From contig JAJFGQ010000054.1 of the NCBI GenBank assembly GCA_021776075.1, positions 1 to 56,841 on the forward strand: 56,841 bases of DNA, in the 5' to 3' direction. The notes beneath the pieces were generated by a model that was given only the letters and a program-made list of their open reading frames with translations, did no database searches and was not told the origin of the DNA. Of the stretch, positions 35,310-43,759 are shown piece by piece. This DNA is from Alphaproteobacteria bacterium (lineage in GTDB: Bacteria; Pseudomonadota; Alphaproteobacteria; Micavibrionales; Micavibrionaceae). The position numbers and the translations under genes were made by a program. Each line of letters begins with the position of its first letter. Positions within the stretch are counted from its first letter, which is position 1.

Positions 35310-35436
35310 CTTAATATTGAGGGAGCGCGAGTTTATTTTTCTGATAAATTATTAGGTTACGTTTACTTTCCGTTTGTACTTTTCGTTAATACTGTAGGCA
35401 GGACGGTTTTTTGTCTTTTCTTTTGAGGAGGTCACC

Positions 35437-36624
35437 TTGGATATTACGCAGCTTTTAGCATTTACAATGCAGAACGACGCATCGGATCTTCATTTAAGTC
35501 CGAATAATGCGCCGATTATTCGTGCGCATGGTGATTTGAAGCGGCTTAAAGCGGATGTATTGAAAAGCGATGATATCCGCACGATGCTTTATTCTGTTAT
35601 GACAGAGGACCAAAGGGCAGAGTTTGAGCGTGATCTTGAGCTTGATTTTGCTATCGCCTTTGGTGAAAAAGCCCGCTTCCGTGTGAATGCTTTTACGACG
35701 AGGACAGGCACGGCGGCGGTTTTCAGGAACATCCCCTCCTTGATTCCGACGATGGAAGAGCTGGAGTTGCCTCCTATTATGCGCCGTTTTGCCGAGCTGG
35801 AAAAGGGATTGGTGCTGGTGACGGGACCGACAGGGAGTGGTAAATCGACCTCTCTGGCCTCCATGATTAATCATGTGAACGAAACCATGTCCCGCCATAT
35901 TATTACAGTCGAAGACCCTGTTGAATTTTTTCATACGTCCAAGACCAGTTTGATTAATCACCGGGAGATTGGGGAAGATACAAAATCTTTTGCAAGGGCC
36001 CTGCGTAGTGCTTTGCGGGAAGATCCTGACGTTATTCTAGTTGGGGAGATGCGCGATTACGAAACGATCGCTTTGGCGTTGACGGCGGCTGAAACAGGGC
36101 ATTTGGTCTTTGGTACGTTGCACTCCAATTCCGCAGCCAAGACGGTTGATCGTATTATTGACGTGTTTCCAACGGGGGATAAAGAAATGGTGCGGGCGAT
36201 GCTGGCAAGTTCGTTGCAGGGCGTTGTGGCGCAATCCTTGCTGAAACGGTCTGATGTGGAGGGGCGTGTCGGTGTTTTTGAGGTTCTGGTGGGAACGAAT
36301 GCTGTGCGGAACCTTATTCGTGAGAACCAAATTGCGCAGCTTTATTCCATGATCCAGACAGGTTCGCGTTACGGCATGGTTACCATGGAAGATGCTGTGA
36401 AGGCCTTGCTGGAGCAGGGAATTATAGATGAAAGTGAAGCGCGCCGGACGTTGCTTAAAGCAACAGATGATGGAGAAGATCATAATGAAGGTTCTGTCTC
36501 GGCTACTCTGGGGGGCGGGAATATAGCGAAGGATAAAGAGAAAAAGAAGAACTCCATGCTGGCACCGGAGAATGATTCCGGGAATTCCCCTGATGGCAAA
36601 GCAGAAGAGGAGTATACATTTTGA
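35437..36624 (+). CDS. pilT: Pilus retraction ATPase PilT
   Basis: Hexameric ATPase for pilus retraction and twitching, 395 aa. ASDLHLSPNNAPIIRAHGDL is the PilT N-terminal signature; Walker A is GPTGSGKST, the Asp box VEDPVEF, Walker B in REDPDVILVGEMRD, His box TGHLVFGTLHSNSAAKT. The start is TTG 35437 behind a strong GAGGAGGT. About 50 extra residues at the C-terminus are Lys/Glu-rich (KDKEKKKNSM). The stop overlaps the TTG start of PilU (TTGA). Confidence 0.96.
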   Translation: MDITQLLAFTMQNDASDLHLSPNNAPIIRAHGDLKRLKADVLKSDDIRTMLYSVMTEDQRAEFERDLELDFAIAFGEKARFRVNAFTTRTGTAAVFRNIPSLIPTMEELELPPIMRRFAELEKGLVLVTGPTGSGKSTSLASMINHVNETMSRHIITVEDPVEFFHTSKTSLINHREIGEDTKSFARALRSALREDPDVILVGEMRDYETIALALTAAETGHLVFGTLHSNSAAKTVDRIIDVFPTGDKEMVRAMLASSLQGVVAQSLLKRSDVEGRVGVFEVLVGTNAVRNLIRENQIAQLYSMIQTGSRYGMVTMEDAVKALLEQGIIDESEARRTLLKATDDGEDHNEGSVSATLGGGNIAKDKEKKKNSMLAPENDSGNSPDGKAEEEYTF

Positions 36625-37757
36625 CGAATGTGCCGGCAGTTCTAGAATATTTTACGGCTATGAATGAGAGGGAAGCCAGTGACCTTTATCTGACGGTTGG
36701 TTTTCCGCCGACTCTCAGGATTGAAGGTGATTTTGAGTCTATACGGGAAGCGCCTCTGACGCTGGATGAGTTGAATGAAATCGTTGCGGCGGTTCTGACC
36801 AGCCGGCAACGCCGGGAATTTGAAACGAACATGGAGCTTAATACGTCGCTGGATGTTGGTAAACATGGCCGGTTTCGTGTGAATGTTTTGCGCCAGAGGC
36901 AATTTCCTGCTCTCGTATTACGGCGGATTATTTCAAAGATTCCCTCTTTTGCAGAGTTACGATTGCCGCCTTTATTGGAAAAGCTTTCAATGGAGACGCG
37001 CGGTTTAATTCTTTTGACAGGTATGACGGGGTCCGGAAAGTCAACAACGCTGGCCTCCATGATTGACTATCGCAATAGCCATAAACAGGGGCATATCATT
37101 ACGATTGAAGATCCTGTTGAGTATTTTCACGAGCATAAGAAATCAGTTGTGACACAGCGGGAAGTCGGTGTTGATACGGAGTCTTACGGTATTGCTCTGA
37201 AGAACGCCCTGCGGCAACGTCCGGATGTTATTCTCGTCGGGGAAATACGGGACAGGGAAGTGATGGAACAGGCTTTGATGGCCGCCGAAACGGGACATCT
37301 ATGTCTGGCGACGCTTCATACCAACAATACCTATCAGTCTATTGAGCGTATCGTTAATTTATTTCCGGAGGACTACCATAATCAGATCAGGCTCAATCTT
37401 TCTATGAATTTGAAAGCGATTGTTTCTCAGCGGCTTGTGTCTTCTGTGCAGGGTGGCATGACGGTCGCTATTGAAGTGATGTTAAATCAGGGACTGGTCA
37501 GGGAATTAATCCACAAAGGCGGTATTTCGAAGATTAAAGACGTTATGGAGCAGAACAACCAGATGGGTATGTGCAGTTTTGACCAGTCTTTTCTGTCCTT
37601 GTACCGGGCGGGTCTGATTACAGAAGAGACGGCGTTATCGCAGGCTGAGCAGCCGGGTGATCTGAAGATTAAGATTCAACAGGTGAAGCTGGGGGAGTCG
37701 AGTAACAGTGATGTGCTGAATCAAATGGACACTTCTCTTCTTTCTATTTCCGAATAG
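36621..37757 (+). CDS. pilU: PilT-dependent retraction ATPase PilU
   Basis: Second retraction ATPase, 378 aa. The N-terminus EREASDLYLTVGFPPTLRIE is PilU-like; Walker A is GMTGSGKST, Asp box IEDPVEY, Walker B in RQRPDVILVGEIRD, His box TGHLCLATLHTNNTYQS. PilT and PilU act together in known type IV pili. The start is TTG 36621, overlapping the pilT stop, with GAGGAG eight bases upstream inside pilT, so the pair is translationally coupled. Confidence 0.95.
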   Translation: MTNVPAVLEYFTAMNEREASDLYLTVGFPPTLRIEGDFESIREAPLTLDELNEIVAAVLTSRQRREFETNMELNTSLDVGKHGRFRVNVLRQRQFPALVLRRIISKIPSFAELRLPPLLEKLSMETRGLILLTGMTGSGKSTTLASMIDYRNSHKQGHIITIEDPVEYFHEHKKSVVTQREVGVDTESYGIALKNALRQRPDVILVGEIRDREVMEQALMAAETGHLCLATLHTNNTYQSIERIVNLFPEDYHNQIRLNLSMNLKAIVSQRLVSSVQGGMTVAIEVMLNQGLVRELIHKGGISKIKDVMEQNNQMGMCSFDQSFLSLYRAGLITEETALSQAEQPGDLKIKIQQVKLGESSNSDVLNQMDTSLLSISE

Positions 37758-37874
37758 GCACGATTTTTGTTGGTCTTTCCGGATAAAGCAATTATGATAT
37801 GAATATAACTTTCTGCTGTGCTTGTTCAAAGCATGGTGATTTTTGCTCCATTTTCTTGGTGTCAGGACAGAATT

Positions 37875-39767
37875 ATGTCGTATAAGCTTTCTTATTCTAC
37901 AATCATAAAGTCACATCTCTCTGTTTTTTTAGCCCTTTTCGTTTCCGTTATATTTTTATCGGGGTGTGAATTGTCGGAGAACCATCTGAAGATGGATCGT
38001 GCCGCTAATCTGGAGCTGCAGGATTTCCGTGATGGTTTGGAGGAGCGGGTATCGAGAGAAGAGGAAGAGCGTAAAAATGCGGCATTTGAGGACGATATTC
38101 CGTCTTTGCAGTCCTACATCGCTCAGCCTTCAGAGAATTTAAAGCCGATGCCTCTGGTTTCTATATCGGTGAACCAGACTGTTCCTTTGCGGGATGCTTT
38201 ATTTGAGCTGGCACAGCAGGCGTCCTATAGCATTGAACTTGATCCCCGTATTTCGGGATCTATTATTTTTACGGCGCGGGATAGTCCTTTTGATACGGTC
38301 GTGAGGCGAATTTCAGAGATTGCCGGGCTGCGCTATACCTTTGACAGCGATGTGCTGCGGGTTGAGTTGGATACGCCTTACAATAAAAGTTATAAAATTG
38401 ATTATCTGAGCTATATCCGGACGAATACGAGTTCAATCAACAATGACATTACTGTTGTTTCGGGGTCGGATGGCGCGAATACAGGTTCAAAATTTGAATC
38501 GTCTAGTGAGAGTGAAGCCGATTTTTGGGGTGAGCTAGAGACAAATCTTTCTCAGCTGCTCGGGGTGCGGGCCGGGTCTGGAAATTTGAGGACGGAGAGC
38601 GATCCGCAGCTTGTTGCCGTTGACCAGAATCCTGTGCCGGTTGATCCTGTGGTTGTCCAAGGAGAAAATGGAGAAACGATTGTGCAGGTGCAGCCTCCGG
38701 AGGCGACCTTGCAGGTAACATCTTTGCCGACTTCAACGGGTACGTCGTCTTCAGGGCGGGATAATGATGATGAACCTGTGTCTAGTATGGCGGTCAACCG
38801 TCAGGCCGGTATTGTCTCTGTTTATGCGACGGAAAGGCAGCATGAAGAAGTCAGGAACTATATGAACCTTTTGCGGCGTTCTGTGACGGCGCAGGTTTTG
38901 ATTGAAGCAAAAATCATGGAGGTCTCTCTCAGTGATGAATTTGCGACCGGCATAGACTGGAATGTTGTTTCCCAGTTTGGCGGAGAATTGATTCTGGGTC
39001 TTAATTCCGCGGCAGGTAACGGGCTGGGTCAGGGGTTTGGTGCGCGTCCGACATTTGATCCGGCGATTTCGAACCCGAACACCAATTTTGCACTCGGTTA
39101 TGTTGGTAACGACATTACGGCTGTGATGGATGCTGTGTCCCGCTTTGGAACGGTGCGCGCGTTGGCCAGTCCCCGTTTGACTGTGTTGAACAACCAGTCT
39201 GCTGTTTTGAACGTGGCCAGAAATCAGGTTTATTTCGATCTTGATATTGATATCACAACGACGGACAACACAATTCAGACGGATATTGATAGTGAAATCA
39301 AAAATGTTCCTGAAGGTATTTTGATTAATGTTTTGCCGTCTATTGATCTGGATTCACGAACGGTTTCGATGGCTTTGCGCCCGACGATTACGAGGATTGA
39401 TGAATTTGTTGATGACCCGTCCGTACAGTTTGTGACGGCCGCTAATAATATTCAGGGCGTCCAGTCCCGTGTGCCGGTTGTCATTGTTCAGGAAATGGAT
39501 TCTGTGGTGCGTATGAATTCCGGTCAGGCTCTTCTGATGGGGGGGTTGATGCAGGATAGAACGGCATCAACGCATCAGGGCGTCCCAATTTTATCCGAGA
39601 TCCCTTTATTCGGTAGTTTGTTTCGCAACCATAATGACAAGGTTTCAAAAACAGAGTTGGTTATCTTTATCAAGGCCACGATTATAGACGATGGCGGTAA
39701 TATTCACGATCTGGATCGTGATTTATATAGGCGTTTTTCCGGTGACCGCCGTCCTCTGAGGTTGTAA
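37875..39767 (+). CDS. Secretin of the type IV pilus / MSHA type (MshL/PilQ-like)
   Basis: Outer-membrane secretin channel of 630 aa, probably a lipoprotein, with lipobox IFLSGC at about residue 31. A charged helix follows, then an STN-type N-domain (about 95-175; PLRDALFELAQQASYSIELD). The secretin core spans about 320-625: VLIEAKIMEVSLSDEFATGI, the gate region, VPVVIVQEMDSVVRMNSGQA, LLMGGLMQDRT and IPLFGSLFRN. Possession of a lipobox and lack of AMIN domains are MshL-like rather than PilQ-like. ATG 37875 has AGGA seven bases upstream; 37818 is rejected because it puts 19 residues before a good signal peptide. Confidence 0.93.
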   Translation: MSYKLSYSTIIKSHLSVFLALFVSVIFLSGCELSENHLKMDRAANLELQDFRDGLEERVSREEEERKNAAFEDDIPSLQSYIAQPSENLKPMPLVSISVNQTVPLRDALFELAQQASYSIELDPRISGSIIFTARDSPFDTVVRRISEIAGLRYTFDSDVLRVELDTPYNKSYKIDYLSYIRTNTSSINNDITVVSGSDGANTGSKFESSSESEADFWGELETNLSQLLGVRAGSGNLRTESDPQLVAVDQNPVPVDPVVVQGENGETIVQVQPPEATLQVTSLPTSTGTSSSGRDNDDEPVSSMAVNRQAGIVSVYATERQHEEVRNYMNLLRRSVTAQVLIEAKIMEVSLSDEFATGIDWNVVSQFGGELILGLNSAAGNGLGQGFGARPTFDPAISNPNTNFALGYVGNDITAVMDAVSRFGTVRALASPRLTVLNNQSAVLNVARNQVYFDLDIDITTTDNTIQTDIDSEIKNVPEGILINVLPSIDLDSRTVSMALRPTITRIDEFVDDPSVQFVTAANNIQGVQSRVPVVIVQEMDSVVRMNSGQALLMGGLMQDRTASTHQGVPILSEIPLFGSLFRNHNDKVSKTELVIFIKATIIDDGGNIHDLDRDLYRRFSGDRRPLRL

Positions 39768-39774
39768 TCTGCTC

Positions 39775-40542
39775 ATGTTATCCTGGCCGCTTGTTGGATA
39801 TGTTTTAAAGGCCGCTTTGCGGGACAGGTTGCTGCTTTCCCTTTTGCTTGTTGCTGCCGTTGGTGCCAGTTTAGCCGTATTCTTAGGCTCTTCGGCGGTT
39901 ATAGAGTCCGACCAGTTTGCTATCGTTTTTGCTGCCGGAGGGTTGCGTTTGGCCGGTGTCGGCGGATTGGTCCTGTTTGTGGTCTTTCACATCAGGCGGG
40001 CTTTTGAGTCCAGAGATGTGGATTTTCTTTTGTCCCGTCCCATCAGCCGTACAAGTTTTCTTCTTTCTCATGCTTTTTCTTTTTCCGTTTTATCTTTTGT
40101 GGCCGCTTTTTTTGTGGCCTTCGCTGTGTTCGCTTTGGCTCCTCATATGATTTCTGCCGGTTATTGGCTGTGGGCCTTTAGTCTGGTGGTCGAATTTATT
40201 ATTATTGTGAATGCGGCACTTTTCTTTTCCATGGTTTTGTCCAGCGCGGTTACAAGTGCTTTGGCTGTGTTTGCGTTCTATGTGCTGGCCCGGCTTATAG
40301 GGCAGATATTGGGCATTATTGATTCCGGGATGCTCACGACATCCGGTTTTGATCTGTTGGAAGTTGTGATGCAGCTGGTCTCTCTGGTTATTCCGCGTTT
40401 GGATATGATGTCACAAACATCATGGCTTGTTTACGGCCCGGGGCAGGATGTTGGTTTTCTTTTCGTCCTCCTACAGGGTATGGCGTATGCGCCTTTGTTG
40501 ATTTTGGCCGCTTTGGTTGATCTTGTGCGCAGGCAGTTTTAG
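39775..40542 (+). CDS. ABC-2-type transporter permease-like membrane protein
   Basis: Hydrophobic protein of 255 aa with about six TM helices (near 18-40, 48-72, 95-125, 130-155, 160-185, 220-250). RDVDFLLSRPISRTSFLLSH is typical of ABC-2 exporter permeases (the loop that contacts the ATPase). It starts eight bases after the secretin stop. It is the natural partner of the ATPase at 31622, although six genes lie between them. Cargo unknown. Confidence 0.8.
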   Translation: MLSWPLVGYVLKAALRDRLLLSLLLVAAVGASLAVFLGSSAVIESDQFAIVFAAGGLRLAGVGGLVLFVVFHIRRAFESRDVDFLLSRPISRTSFLLSHAFSFSVLSFVAAFFVAFAVFALAPHMISAGYWLWAFSLVVEFIIIVNAALFFSMVLSSAVTSALAVFAFYVLARLIGQILGIIDSGMLTTSGFDLLEVVMQLVSLVIPRLDMMSQTSWLVYGPGQDVGFLFVLLQGMAYAPLLILAALVDLVRRQF

Positions 40543-40546
40543 GGAC

Positions 40547-41278
40547 ATGCCTTACCAAAAAACACATATCATTGTGTCTGCATTTTTTCTGCTGGCGCTC
40601 GGATGTAATATACTGTTTTGGCTTTATGCCCATGACAAACAGGCTTTGTGGTCCAATGTCCCACCGGCTCCGGCAAAAAACGCTTCTGCTTTTATGGCGC
40701 TGGGAGATTCTCAGATGGCCTATCGTATGACCGGGATTATGCTGCAAAATCTGGGAAATACGGGGGGCGATGCCCGCTCTTTTAAGGATTATGATTACGA
40801 CAGGTTGGAAAAGTGGTTTTATCTGTCCGATCATCTGGACCCTGTATCGGATTTTGTACCGTTGCTGGCCGCCTATTATTTTGGAGCGACAGATGTAAAA
40901 GAAGACCTTGATCCTGTGATTGAGTACCTGACAACCGTAGGGCAGCATTCTTACGATCAAAAATGGCGTTGGTTGGCGCAGGCTGTTTTTTTAGCGCGCT
41001 TCCGGCAGGAGGATTTGCCTAAAGCTCTGGAGGCGTCATGGATATTATCCTCTCTTGATCGTCCGAATATGCCGATTTGGGCCAAGCAAATGCCTGCTTT
41101 TGTTATGACGGAGCAGGGTGACAAGGCTGCTGCTTATGAGCTTATGATGGGTATTTTAAAAAACGAGGCGGAGAACCTTCACCCTACCGAGGTGCGCTTT
41201 ATGGTGGATTATATTTGTGATCGCTTGCTGGATAAGCAAGAGGCGCAGAAACTTCTCCTTTGTATATCCGAGCGTTAG
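40547..41278 (+). CDS. Membrane-anchored hypothetical protein in the pilus/ABC cluster
   Basis: Unrecognised protein of 243 aa. It has one N-terminal TM helix (about residues 7-27), then a helical soluble part with helix-turn-helix pairs reminiscent of TPR or SEL1 repeats (FVPLLAAYYFGATDVKEDLD, QKWRWLAQAVFLARFRQEDL). The ATG lies four bases after the permease stop with AGGG just ahead, so it belongs to the same transcript. It may be a periplasmic partner of the ABC transporter, a position comparable to PilG beside PilH/PilI in Myxococcus, but there is no sequence evidence for that. Confidence 0.75.
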   Translation: MPYQKTHIIVSAFFLLALGCNILFWLYAHDKQALWSNVPPAPAKNASAFMALGDSQMAYRMTGIMLQNLGNTGGDARSFKDYDYDRLEKWFYLSDHLDPVSDFVPLLAAYYFGATDVKEDLDPVIEYLTTVGQHSYDQKWRWLAQAVFLARFRQEDLPKALEASWILSSLDRPNMPIWAKQMPAFVMTEQGDKAAAYELMMGILKNEAENLHPTEVRFMVDYICDRLLDKQEAQKLLLCISER

Positions 41279-41324
41279 CGCTTAAAATAGGGGCTGTTTA
41301 ATTATTTTATACTGTGTTTGAACC

Positions 41325-42374
41325 ATGCCCTTTGACCAGCTTCGCTTTTCAGTCCCGGAAATTCTTTCGCTGATTGGTTTGACCCAGTGCGTTTATGTTC
41401 TGGTTTACATGCTATTCCGTTCCGGTGACGTCAAGCGGGCTGTTTTACCTTTTTGTTATTTCTTTGTTCTGGGTACGGCGTTTTTTCTGGATTTTTCCCA
41501 GCGTTATATTGGTGATTTTGTTTCTTATTACGATTTATGGCAGTGGGCCTCCTGGTTTATGGGGCCGCCTTTGAGTGTTTTACTGATTGTGCAGGTGGCG
41601 CAAATTACGCGGGCGCCGCTCCTTCGGCATTATGGCGTGTTATTGTTTCTTCCCGCGGCTTTTATGGCGGCTTTTGCTTTGGCGCAGGGGCATGACCGTG
41701 CAGCTATTCATGAATGGCTGATTGTAACGGGACTGTTTGCCGGTGCTTTGAGTATGCTGAGCATATGGATGAATCGTAATCTGATGGGGGATTTGCACCG
41801 GGAAAAAGCCGGGAAAGACCGTTACTGGCTTATTTTAACGCTTATCTTTATCAATCTTTTCTTTCTGGGGACGATGTTGATGAGCTTAAGTCCTGTTTTA
41901 TCTGCCGGGAATGCCGGCATTATAAGAACGTTTCTGGGGCTGGGGCTTGTTTATCTCGCCGGAACGAGCCTGTTTAGAATTTATCCCCAAGCCGTACAGA
42001 TTATAGTGCGTGAGCAGAAAGCCATGACAAAGGCGGAAAATGCGCTAGCCGTACAAATAGAGTGCTTGCTTGACCGGGAGAAAGTTTATCATGAGGCGTC
42101 TTACAGCCGGACTGAATTGGCTCGTGAATTGAAAGTGCCGGAAAATGTCGTGTCTAAAGTTGTGAATGTCCATTTTGGCAAGACTTTTCCACAATTACTG
42201 AATGAAAGACGGGTTGAAGATGCGAAAAGGCTTTTGCTTGAAACGGATGAATCGATCAAGGTCATTGCGCAGGAGTCTGGGTTTAACTCAATCGCTTCAT
42301 TTAACAGAGTTTTTCGTGACCAAACCAGTGTAACCGCAGGTGCGTACAGGAAGCGTTTTTCAAAAGCCCTATGA
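41325..42374 (+). CDS. AraC-family regulator with a membrane sensor domain
   Basis: Predicted transcription factor of 349 aa. The N-terminal half holds about seven hydrophobic helices (residues 10-215). The C-terminal 100 residues are an AraC-type double helix-turn-helix: YSRTELARELKVPENVVSKV for the first, and RRVEDAKRLLLETDESIKVI followed by AQESGFNSIASFNRVFRDQT for the second, which is the diagnostic part. It lies between the pilus genes and the prepilin, with 239 bases between its stop and the pilin ATG. A membrane-tethered regulator controlling pilin or pilus expression is the obvious hypothesis. Confidence 0.88.
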   Translation: MPFDQLRFSVPEILSLIGLTQCVYVLVYMLFRSGDVKRAVLPFCYFFVLGTAFFLDFSQRYIGDFVSYYDLWQWASWFMGPPLSVLLIVQVAQITRAPLLRHYGVLLFLPAAFMAAFALAQGHDRAAIHEWLIVTGLFAGALSMLSIWMNRNLMGDLHREKAGKDRYWLILTLIFINLFFLGTMLMSLSPVLSAGNAGIIRTFLGLGLVYLAGTSLFRIYPQAVQIIVREQKAMTKAENALAVQIECLLDREKVYHEASYSRTELARELKVPENVVSKVVNVHFGKTFPQLLNERRVEDAKRLLLETDESIKVIAQESGFNSIASFNRVFRDQTSVTAGAYRKRFSKAL

Positions 42375-42489
42375 ACAGTTTGCCAAGATGAGTGCTCAGT
42401 TTAATAGAATGAGCATTTTCGGGTGTTTTTGTTAAGAGTTCGTTTAGAAAAAAACAGTCAAGCTAGAGTATAAATAGGGTGATCAGGGG

Positions 42490-42518
42490 TGGTTCGGGGG
42501 CACTGATGTGTGTATAAT
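42490..42518 (+). promoter_or_regulatory. Candidate prepilin promoter
   Basis: TATAAT (42513-42518), a perfect -10, sits 17 bases after a weak -35, TGGTTC (42490-42495), about 95 bases before the pilin ATG. A weak -35 is what one expects for an activator-dependent promoter; the AraC-type gene just upstream is a candidate. I see no sigma-54 GG-N10-GC element. Confidence 0.45.
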
Positions 42519-42535
42519 CATTTCGGCTACCCCTC

Positions 42536-42556
42536 TGGAATCCTTTCGTGATTCCA
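42536..42556 (+). promoter_or_regulatory. Leader hairpin of the prepilin mRNA
   Basis: TGGAATC and GATTCCA pair perfectly over seven bases around a seven-base loop, starting about 12 bases after the predicted transcript start. A hairpin near the 5' end may stabilise an abundant pilin mRNA. No T-tract follows, so it is not a terminator. Confidence 0.4.
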
Positions 42557-42613
42557 AATACTTGTAATTTTTAAGTTTCTGACCAACAAAACGTAACCTA
42601 AGGAGATATGGAT

Positions 42614-43369
42614 ATGGTTAAACATGAGTTTTCGACTGATAAGTCACAGGCGGGTTTTACCCTCGTCGAGCTGGCTGTTGTTATGATTATTATCGGCCTG
42701 CTGATTGGCGGTGTCCTGAAGGGACAGGAACTGATCGCTAATGCGCAGGTGACATCAACCGTGGCACAGGTCAAGGGTATTGATGCTGCCGTGACCACTT
42801 TCAATGACATGTATGACGGTATGCCGGGCGATGTTCTCGGAACGCGCCTTGCCGGCTGTGCCACAGCTTGTGCGCCGGCAGCCACTGCAATCACCGGTAA
42901 TGGCCGTGTGGATGATCTTTTCAGTAGTGTGCCACAGGCAGAAGGCATTGCCTTCTGGCAACAGCTTGCTGCGGCTGATTTGATTACCGGTATTAACGTG
43001 AATAACGGAGCAACTTTCGGCGGGCAGTATCCTGATGCTGAAATTGGCGGCGGATTCCATGTGGCTTTCATTCCCGGTGCTATAGCAGGAACACCAAGTA
43101 TTATAGGGACTGTTCCTCCTTCGGCGGGCCATTATCTGGCGCTTCATAATGCACCGGCTGGGGCTGTGGCTGCGGCTGGAGCTGATTTGACGCCGAATCA
43201 GGCTTTCCGGATTGACCGGAAACTCGATGATGGCGTACCGGCTGCGGGAACTGTCCGTGGTATGGGTGCTGCTGCTTGCGGTACCGGTGGTGCGGCAGGG
43301 GCAGCTTCGGTTTATAATGAAGCCGTGCCTTCTATTGCTTGCGGATTGTATCTGCGCATTCAGGGATAA
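42614..43369 (+). CDS. Type IV prepilin (major-pilin-like)
   Basis: Prepilin of 251 aa. A 14-residue leader, MVKHEFSTDKSQAG, is cut before FTLVELAVVMIIIGLLIGGV, and Glu is at mature position 5, as for class III signal peptides. The C-terminal part has low-complexity Ala/Gly segments and ends in GLYLRIQG with cysteines in AACGTGG and SIACGLY that could form the pilin disulfide loop; another pair lies in AGCATACAP. ATG 42614 has AGGAG eight bases upstream, and ATG 42608 only two, so 42614 is preferred. Followed by a strong terminator, it is a separate unit at the end of the pilus cluster. Confidence 0.93.
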   Translation: MVKHEFSTDKSQAGFTLVELAVVMIIIGLLIGGVLKGQELIANAQVTSTVAQVKGIDAAVTTFNDMYDGMPGDVLGTRLAGCATACAPAATAITGNGRVDDLFSSVPQAEGIAFWQQLAAADLITGINVNNGATFGGQYPDAEIGGGFHVAFIPGAIAGTPSIIGTVPPSAGHYLALHNAPAGAVAAAGADLTPNQAFRIDRKLDDGVPAAGTVRGMGAAACGTGGAAGAASVYNEAVPSIACGLYLRIQG

Positions 43370-43399
43370 TTTTCTTGATATGTTTTTTAAAGAGATTAA

Positions 43400-43431
43400 G
43401 GGTCCTCTGCTTCGGCAGGGGCCCTTTTTTT
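43400..43431 (+). terminator. Rho-independent terminator after the prepilin
   Basis: GGGTCCTCTGC, a TTCG loop, GCAGGGGCCC and then seven T residues. The stem is GC-rich with one bulge and starts 31 bases after the pilin stop codon. Confidence 0.92.
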
Positions 43432-43438
43432 ATGGTGT

Positions 43439-43743
43439 ATGGATATGATTAAATATGAGTTTTCGCCTGACAGCCCAGAAGCTGGTTTTCATTTGGCGCT
43501 TCATGGTGCGCCTAATGCTGCGCTCGCAATGACGATTGTACTATTCTTAACGAAAACAACTATATAACGCCGAATCAGGCTTTCCGTATTGATCAAAAGC
43601 TGGATGATGGCGTTCCCGCTACGGGTTCTGTCCGTGGTTTTGGGCGCGCAGGTTGCGGAACCGGCGGTGGTATAGGAACGGCATCTGTCTATAATGAAGC
43701 GCAGTTTGCCATTGCTTGCGGTTTGTATTTGCGTATTCACTGA
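43439..43743 (+). pseudogene. Broken prepilin copy with a large internal deletion
   Basis: Remnant of a second copy of the prepilin gene. The start MDMIKYEFSPDSPEAGF parallels the intact N-terminus up to the first residue of the mature pilin, then jumps directly to HLALHGAP, which corresponds to HYLALHNAP near residue 177 of the intact protein. Thus almost the whole hydrophobic helix and head domain are missing. After about 13 further codons a TAA occurs (43565-43567 region) and the frame shifts; the other frame continues TPNQAFRIDQKLDDGVPATG to IACGLYLRIH and a stop, matching the intact C-terminus. Between the two parts is a 37-base remnant of the MITE-like element. No functional pilin can be made; a silent donor for recombination is conceivable. 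Confidence 0.88.
43528..43564. repeat. Remnant of the MITE-like element inside the pilin pseudogene
   Basis: ATGACGATTGTA followed by CTATTCTTAACG and AAAACAACTATA aligns with the right end of copy A (GTGACGATAGTGTCTTATTC, TTAATGGGAATAACTATA). Over the 23 terminal bases it differs from the end of copy B at three positions. Only this end survives, at the point where the pilin homology breaks off and the frame shifts. Confidence 0.65.
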
Positions 43744-43759
43744 TGTATTTTTGACGTGT

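Noticed and set aside
35310-35436. Possible RNA gene in the pilD-pilT gap
   Set aside because: No tRNA-like or stable folded structure; only an AT-rich leader with a strong ribosome binding site for pilT.
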